The notes below the pieces were generated by a model. That model made no database searches. It was not told the origin of the DNA and saw only the letters and a list, made by a program, of their open reading frames with translations. Below, in pieces: positions 57,649 through 64,000 of a stretch of DNA of 64,000 bases. Made by a program: the position numbers and the translations under genes. The stretch comes from Raphanus sativus (Eukaryota > Streptophyta > Magnoliopsida > Brassicales > Brassicaceae), in contig NC_079516.1 in the NCBI RefSeq assembly GCF_000801105.2, positions 41,644,908-41,708,907 of the forward strand, in the 5' to 3' direction. Numbering within the stretch: the first letter of the stretch is position 1; each line of letters starts with the position of its first letter.

Positions 57649-57659
57649 TTTTTGTCAAC
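57649..57659 (-). repeat. Micro-insertion, 16-bp direct repeats
   Basis: On the minus strand GTTGAC plus five A is flanked by perfect copies of TATAAAATTGTTAATT (57633-57648 and 57660-57675). Confidence 0.62.
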
Positions 57660-57923
57660 TATAAAATTGTTAATTATTGTTGTCGTTTTCAAACAAGTTA
57701 AATTAATGAAAATGGGGACTTATTTCCAACAAACGAATAATTAGCTAAATTTATTCACTCTTGTCCTTTTGAGTAACATTTTATAATGTTTAATTTTTTA
57801 TATAATTTTTATTGTTTAAATAAACTAGTCATTTCCCCAAAATTAAGGAAAAACTATATTTTTATCCGCAAAAATATTTTCCCATTTTATAAGTGTTTGA
57901 TATTATTACAAATATTTTAAATA

Positions 57924-58166
57924 CTCCATCTGTATTATTTTAAGAGGTGTTTATGGTTTTTGCACAAAGATTAAGAAAATATAAAATTTTATGCAATTTA
58001 CTTTTTAATATTAAATACAATTAATTCAACCAATAAGAAAAAGATGCAATATTTTGTAATTGGTCATAAATTTCAAATGACATTAAATTTTATCTAGAAT
58101 TGTGAGAACATTACTTATTGTGAAACAAAATTAAAATCTCTAAACACCACTTAAAACGATATGGAA
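57924..58166. mobile_element. Stowaway-like MITE
   Basis: A 243-bp element with inverted ends (CTCCATCTGTATTATTTTAAG; reverse complement of the right end TTCCATATCGTTTTAAG) continues as matching AGGTGTTTA/TGGTGTTTAGAG. It lies between TA dinucleotides at 57922-57923 and 58167-58168. Confidence 0.75.
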
Positions 58167-59681
58167 TAAATATGTAATTTTTATTTTTAGTGTTATATAT
58201 TGTTTAACTCTATAATATTATTGTTTATATTTTTTATTCGATATTATTAATATTTTTTAAAACATTTTATTTTGTTATAAATTTTTACTACATACTAGTA
58301 TATTTTCGAGTTATGTACAATAAAATAACAATATGAAATAATCAAACAAAGAACTCCCTTCAAAATATGTTATTTTCTTTAATTTATAAATTTTACGTAT
58401 AATACATTTTTAAATTTTATTTATTTATATTATAGAAAATAAATAGGTTTAAGATAAATAATATTTACATATTGTGTTTAAGAAAATATACATTAACATT
58501 GTTTTACTCGATTTATAAGTAAAACACCTGTTTTGTTTAAATACCATAGCCCTATTGTTTTAATAAATTTTATCCATAGTCGAATTTATTATATTATTTT
58601 ATTAAATTTTATTATGCTGGATTTTTTTGAATGTTATGATATTAAGTTTTATTTTTTTTTAAATTAAAACTTCAAAATATTATATTGCTTTAGTTCTTAC
58701 AACATATATTGCTAGTTTTTTCCTGGTGCATTTCAAAAAATTAATCTTTATTATCTATGATTTTATCTTTCGTAAAATTTAATGTCTTATCAATTTGAGT
58801 TTGAATGTTTATTTTCAATATTATATATTTTGTCAAATTGTTTTTGGAAAATTACACAACTATTTTTGAATTTGGAACAAACATGAATTTTGAATTTGTT
58901 TTTGTTACTACACTAATATATTATTTTATAAAAAATATTTTAATTTTTGGTAATATTTAAAAAATTCTCAACAGATTTTGTTATAATTAAAATAAAAATA
59001 AATGTATAAAGGTATTATATAGTTTACAAATTATAATCAACTATAATGATGAGTGATGATTTATTTAAATGAAAAAATAAAAAATAAAAATTTATTAATT
59101 TACCTATTTAATATTATTTTCATATTTAATTCATATAGCAGTGCTATTTTATATAATACAGAATATAAATTTTTTATTTTCTGGTTTTATAATATTTTTT
59201 TTGTTAATATTGATTTATAATAATATTCTATTACTAATTACTAAATTTATTAATGTGTTATTTTGTTATAAAAATATTTAATTTTTTAACTAAGATTTTT
59301 TTTATTTTTCTCAACTGATTTTGTTATAGGTAAAAAAACTTCAAATTTAAACTTGGTTTATTGTTAATGTAAATAATCATATATATTATATTAACTAATT
59401 CTTTAAATGATCCTACTATAACTTGTTAATAATAGATAAAAATAAAACCTTGAACTTATAGATTAGATATAATAACAATAACTTCTTTTACGTACCATTG
59501 TACTAATATTGGTCTAGAGTAAATTATTATATAAAAAGGTTAGAATAAGTATGGTATTAGTTTCCTAAATTTATGTGTAAAGTTGTAAAGTATGATCTAA
59601 AACAGAACAGAAAGAGTAACAAACAACGTGCTGGTTACGTAATATTATATGCATATCTTTAGTTAACTATAATTAGAGTCT

Positions 59682-59696
59682 TAGTCAAAAAAAAAA
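59682..59696 (+). repeat. Micro-insertion TAGTC-A10, 17-bp direct repeats
   Basis: TAGTC plus ten A lies between perfect copies of AACTATAATTAGAGTCT (59665-59681 and 59697-59713). Confidence 0.68.
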
Positions 59697-60836
59697 AACT
59701 ATAATTAGAGTCTAATTCTCAAATCCGTGTGAGTATTATTTTTCTTTATTTTGCATAGATGTTGAATATCAGTTACAATCTATTTTTTTTTGTTTGTTAT
59801 CCTTTTGTTAACTTCAAAAATTTTTGGGTTTAAAATTTACTCAAATGTTTAGAATTTATTCAAAGGTTTAAGATTTAAGATTTAAGGTTTAGTGTTTTGT
59901 TGATGGCGTTGACAATATTAAAAATTATTTTTATTTTGGTACTAATACTATTTTATTTATTTTAAAAACATAATTTAACTTAATAAATTCTTATTATTTT
60001 ATTTCCTATGATTAGGTAATATGGTGCAGAAGATATGATTTTGTAAGGAAACAATATTTTATTATGTATTTTCATTTATTAAAAATATTTGTGGTTAAGA
60101 GTAAAAAAATGAGTGGCAATCACTTGTAAATTTTTAGGAAAATCAGGGTTATTTTAAAATTTTATAGTTTAGATTGTTGATAACATGCATTTTCATTTTT
60201 CTGTTTATTTTGTTTTTCCTTTTTTATTTGATTTAATGTGTACTTATATCAAATATGGTTTGCTCAAATAATTATGTTAGCAAAAATATTTTAAAAACAC
60301 ACATGTATTTTCTATAAATACCTTAATTTTTTACACAAAATATTTATTTAAAAAATAATATCTAAGTCTATTTTACTTTAAATTTTTAAATAACACATAT
60401 TAATGAAATTGTATATATTTATATATTTTCAATAATTTATGTATGTGACTTCTTAAAATTATACTTTTGTCTTTCATAATATTTTTGGGAGACACGCCTA
60501 TCAACCATACTAAATTCATCTTTAAAATATGTGATAACATCAGAATATCATATAATTCACAATAAACCAAAGCTTTATAGAAACGAAAATCATACATAAT
60601 GATTACACCTAGTACTACCACTAAATAGCAGTTATAAAATATGTAAATTAGAGAAATTATAAAAACATAGCTAACTTACGAATATTTATTTCGCAAATAT
60701 AGTATACTATGTTCTATATTGGTTACTATGTTGACCACCTTATAATACTCCATGTCACTAGCTTCGCTTTTAGATTGAGTTTCAGGCTTTCAGCAGAAAG
60801 TCTTGATGTGTCCTTTTTACGTTAACTGGTGCATCT

Positions 60837-60862
60837 TTTTTTCTTTTTGAAATACAATAACG
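60837..60862 (-). repeat. Possible micro-insertion, 9-bp direct repeats
   Basis: A T-rich head plus TGAAATACAATAACG is flanked by GGTGCATCT at 60828-60836 and 60863-60871. The repeats are short, so this is the weakest case. Confidence 0.35.
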
Positions 60863-61133
60863 GGTGCATCTCTTGCACTGTTTTTAATTACCACGCTGCT
60901 AAGAGGAGGCGAGCATAAAATTATGTACACTTCACTAGAGCATCATGATTGATAGAACCTTTAAAAAATCAACAGTGGGCAAATTTTTTATCTTTATTCT
61001 TTTTTTTTGCCAGCTAACCATTTTAAATTAGATCAAGTATTGAATAGACGTATCGATTCTCCGGGAAGTATCTCTATCTATCTGTATCTGAACTATATAG
61101 GAAAAAATGTAGCGTTTAGTTATTCATTCCTTG

Positions 61134-61448
61134 CTAGTGTATCCGTCCAACCATTCTACTTCGAAGAATATGAGTCAGGTTCATATCTTCGAAGTCCTCA
61201 TTTATTCTTTGAAATAACTCTTTCTCCGACGTAAGGCTGGCCAATCCATTAGATTCGTAGTCATGTCCAAAAAATTTGAACAGTTTGTCTCGAATCGGAT
61301 CGAATCTATCCTCTTGTCTCTCATACATGAAGCTGCCCAAAATAAATAAACTTTCAATCTCAGCATGCAAGACTGAGAGGTAAGTACCTGTTACACATTG
61401 GTAATCCAAAAAATTAAGAATCCATTTGATCTTTAAGGTTCCACCCAA
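61134..61448 (-). pseudogene. Degenerate LINE RNase H-like region
   Basis: A 104-residue open stretch on the minus strand resembles the RNase H-like (RVT_3) domain of plant L1 LINEs: KWILNFLDYQCVTGTYLSVL, then LHAEIESLFILGSF and a distal SRMVGR region reminiscent of PRSxNxRAD. The zf-RVT-like piece lies upstream on the same strand (61595-61700), as expected for a LINE 3' region. The reading is broken overall. Confidence 0.5.
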
Positions 61449-61593
61449 GTCACTTACATTGCCATTGATTCATGAAGCATCACTTTAGCAAATAGGGATT
61501 CAGGGTATCAAGGGAGTAACTCAACCTCTATATAAGGAGGGTCCTCCACGTTCTCTTCCTCCTTTTCGTTAGTCTTTTTTCAACATTCTATCT

Positions 61594-63260
61594 CAAGAAA
61601 TACATGTTGGAGAGTATCAATCCAGAACATGACTTTCCTATTAAATAGGTTATCGTTTTTCGCCTTCTAAATATACCAACAGATCCATAGAAAAGTATCA
61701 ATTGTGGTTTTAATGGCGCCACCTCTTTTCTATCTTTATTCTTTAGTATCTCAATATATAATAACATAAATTAACTGAAAAAATAAAAATTAAGATATAA
61801 TTTGGCCATTCACTAGTTAACAAGTGTAGAAATTCATAGGCAGACGATTTTTCATAAAATAATGTTTCCGTCTCTCACCTTACTTTCTTTTCCAATTTCT
61901 TGTTTTTATTTCTTTTTCTATCATTTAATTGGTGAAAAAAAGTTTTATTAAAAGCGATTTTACCAAATTTCTTAAGAATAAATACCACTAAATAAGTGAC
62001 AAATAGCACATAGTTTCTCAGAATTCTAAGAGTCTCTTTAAAAAGAGACTATTCTTGTCTCTCTCCTCTTTATTTATTTCTTTTAAATTTAAACTTTTGA
62101 AAGATTCACATCAGAGATTTACTAATGCAAATGGTCTTACACACTGCACTAGGCATATGTATTTTTGATAAACAAATATTTTTATCAGCTTTTAACTTTT
62201 GTTTTGAGTCATTTATCTAATCAAAGTATATGTTTTGGAGTTTTTATAGTCTTTTGGTGTTTTTAGAAATACATGTTTAAGTCTAATTGGAACAGAAAAA
62301 GATGGAATTGGATGCAAACAAAAAAAAACTGAAGATATAAAACTTTGTAGATTCGTCAGAAGTTTAGCAACCAATGGAAGACTTACTTCTGATGGATGAT
62401 TTCTAAAATTTTAACACAAGATAAAAAAAAACAAGAGACACATGTTAGGAGTATTAACCGAAGACACGACTTTTCTATTAAATAGTTTGGTGTTCCTCGT
62501 TTTCCAAATGTATCAACAGATCCATAAAAATATTTTAAATTGTGGTTTCAGTGAAACCACCTTTTTTCTTTCTTTGTTATTTAGTATCTCAATATAAAAT
62601 ATAATAGAAATTAATTAAAAAATATAAATTAAAATATAATTTGGCCATTAACTAGTTAACAATTGTAGAAATTCATAGGCAAACGATTTTTCATAAAGAA
62701 ACGTTTCCGTCTCTCACCTTATATTCTTGTTTTTTCTCTTTTTCTTTGATTTAATCATGAAAATTTGTGGAAAATTTTTTTAGTAAAAACGTTTTCACCA
62801 AGGACAAATACCACTAAACAAGTGACAAGTGGTATATAGTTTCTCATTATTCTAAGAGTCTCTTTAAAAATGAGACTATCCTTGTTTCTCTCCTCTTTTA
62901 AAAAAAAAAATTAAACTTTTGAGAGACTCAGCATCAGAGATTTACTAATGCAAATTGTCTTATACACTACATTAGACATGTATTTTTGATAAATAAATAT
63001 TTTTTATCAGTTTCTAACTTTTGTTTTGAGTCATTTATCAAATTAAAGTATATGTTTTGGAGTTTTAAGAGTTTTCTGGTGTTTTTAGAAATACATGCTT
63101 AATTCTAATTGGAACGGAAGAGTTCGAATTGGATGCAAAAAAAACCTGAAGATACAAAACTTTGTAGATTTGTCAAAACTTTAATAACCAACCAATGAAA
63201 GACTTATTTCTGATGGATAATTCTCAAATTTTAACACAAGATAAAATTTTAAATTAACTT
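61594..63260 (-). repeat. ~837-bp tandem duplication containing LINE zf-RVT remnants
   Basis: Two copies (about 61594-62430 and 62431-63260) are offset by 837 bp (AGATCCATA at 61681 and 62518). On the minus strand both contain a zf-RVT-like LINE segment, readable as WICWYI*KAKNDNLFNRK in the left copy and WIC*YIWKTRNTKLFNRK in the right. Each has a stop codon, at different positions. The remainder is AT-rich. The copies are moderately diverged. Confidence 0.68.
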
Positions 63261-63474
63261 TCCGATTCCTGAATTTGAGGTCTATCTATCGGTTAGATCA
63301 AAATTTATGCGCAGTTTACCGAAAACTGCTATGTTTGCCGGTTTAATATAAGAATAAAGTAATTTTTGGTTCTTCTTATTTTCAGTTTGGTTGAACACGA
63401 CAGGATTTTGATCTATACCTTCGGAAAATTGTTTAGATTAAACGTCATTTTTCTTCGTACTTTTAGGTTTTAGA

Positions 63475-63498
63475 TTTTTTTTTTTTTTTTTGACGAAC
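63475..63498 (-). repeat. Micro-insertion GTTCGTC-A17, 10-bp direct repeats
   Basis: On the minus strand GTTCGTC plus about 17 A lies between AGGTTTTAGA copies at 63465-63474 and 63499-63508. Confidence 0.55.
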
Positions 63499-63560
63499 AG
63501 GTTTTAGAATTTTTTGCTAGACAGATTCGTACTATGCCTTCGGAAAACTGTTACTTTTGT

Positions 63561-63576
63561 GTTGTCAAAAAAAAAA
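63561..63576 (+). repeat. Micro-insertion GTTGTC-A10, 13-17 bp direct repeats
   Basis: GTTGTC plus ten or more A lies between copies of AACTGTTACTTTTGT (ending at 63560 and 63593). Extra A bases make the exact repeat length ambiguous. Confidence 0.6.
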
Positions 63577-63930
63577 AAAACTGTTACTTTTGTTTATATA
63601 TTTTATTATGCATTCATCTTATTTCTCTGTTTCTCATGTCATGTTTGAGTAGTTTCTAAGTTGGGTTTTAGGTATTTCAACGGGATTCATGGTTTGTTGA
63701 TTTATCATATACTCCTCGCATGTCAAATGGCTTTTATGTTATAAGAAAGTGTATACATTAATACTCCTCGCATGGCAAATAGCATCGTTAGATCTTATAA
63801 AATCATGTCCTAAAATTATACACTCGTGTTGTTGAATAGTTCACAATGAATGATTTATGCTTGGTGTTGTTGTTGAACTACCAAAACAGAGACACTAGAT
63901 CTAAGATCTCTAACCGCCAACAAATCTCCG

Positions 63931-63999
63931 ATGACACCTAACTCCGGAAGTTCCACCCACTCTATCAGTCCTGAAAAGTCCGGTGACGACGTTCCATGA
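63931..63999 (+). other. Possible start of a gene or copia-type gag, cut by the window edge
   Basis: A short open frame from the ATG at 63931 has ordinary coding composition ([20 protein letters not shown]) and ends at TGA at 63997-63999. The upstream ACTAGATCTAAGATCTCT stretch and the [14 protein letters not shown] sequence faintly recall the leader and gag start of Brassica copia elements. Too little sequence is present to decide. Confidence 0.2.
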
Positions 64000-64000
64000 T

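Larger units (their letters stand above)
55856..57923. other. 3' flank of XTH31 and AT-rich DNA
   Basis: No further gene. A short (CA)n run lies near 56409-56421. Two micro-insertions are annotated separately. Confidence 0.45.
58167..61000. other. Very AT-rich intergenic DNA
   Basis: Long stretch without recognisable genes or element ends, apart from micro-insertions near 59690 and possibly 60837-60862. Confidence 0.45.
63261..63930. other. Intergenic DNA near the right edge
   Basis: No gene is recognised. TACTCCTCGCATG is repeated near 63710 and 63762, and two micro-insertions lie at 63475-63576. Confidence 0.4.

Overview
This window is plant nuclear DNA from a Brassicaceae genome, very probably Brassica or a close relative. 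The evidence is GT-AG introns, strongly AT-rich intergenic DNA full of small transposons, and genes I recognise from Arabidopsis thaliana. From memory of the Arabidopsis map, the gene order (NRT2.6, a ribosomal L18p-like gene, SCPL48, XTH31) matches the At3g45060 to At3g44990 interval in reverse. The Arabidopsis genes lying between these anchors are missing, as expected after whole-genome triplication and gene loss.

Layout. (1) 1-15.6 kb: two tandem, forward high-affinity nitrate transporter genes of the NRT2 family (copy A 187-10188, copy B 12285-14884), then a short exon-2 relic at 15.5 kb. Both copies splice to intact reading frames of 543 and 542 residues with the same three introns. Intron 2 of copy A is about 6 kb and holds a complete PIF/Harbinger transposon (2226-7116) with a Myb/SANT-like ORF, a GRF zinc-finger membrane ORF and a DDE transposase, plus a Stowaway MITE. 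Intron 3 holds a long-inverted-repeat MULE. (2) 15.6-32.7 kb: repeats only, including a LINE-like retroposon, two pairs of head-to-tail Helitrons, a tandem array with tRNA-like boxes, a perfect hairpin, microsatellites and a minisatellite. (3) 32.9-39.6 kb: NRT2.6 (one intron, 538 residues), an L18p/L5e-family gene and, convergent to it, the nine-exon serine carboxypeptidase SCPL48 (509 residues). (4) 39.7-54.3 kb: repeats. (5) 54.4-55.9 kb: XTH31, a four-exon xyloglucan endotransglucosylase/hydrolase (292 residues). (6) 55.9-64 kb: AT-rich DNA with a MITE, a degenerate LINE 3' region in two tandem copies, and a possible gene or retroelement start at the right edge.

Functionally the single-copy genes are unrelated housekeeping or cell-wall/vacuolar genes. 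The NRT2 cluster is the only gene family here; its members share a nitrate/proton symport function and differ in intron content and transposon load. The most unusual pattern is about twenty tiny (7-32 nt) A-tailed or T-headed insertions, most flanked by 9-17 bp direct repeats. They look like extremely truncated retroposons, and one has an empty site in the paralogous promoter. A second pattern is that tRNA-like pol III A and B boxes recur inside unrelated DNA transposons and a tandem array.

All splice sites were placed by eye from GT/AG borders and reading-frame continuity. Gene names rest on recalled protein similarity. No searches were run.
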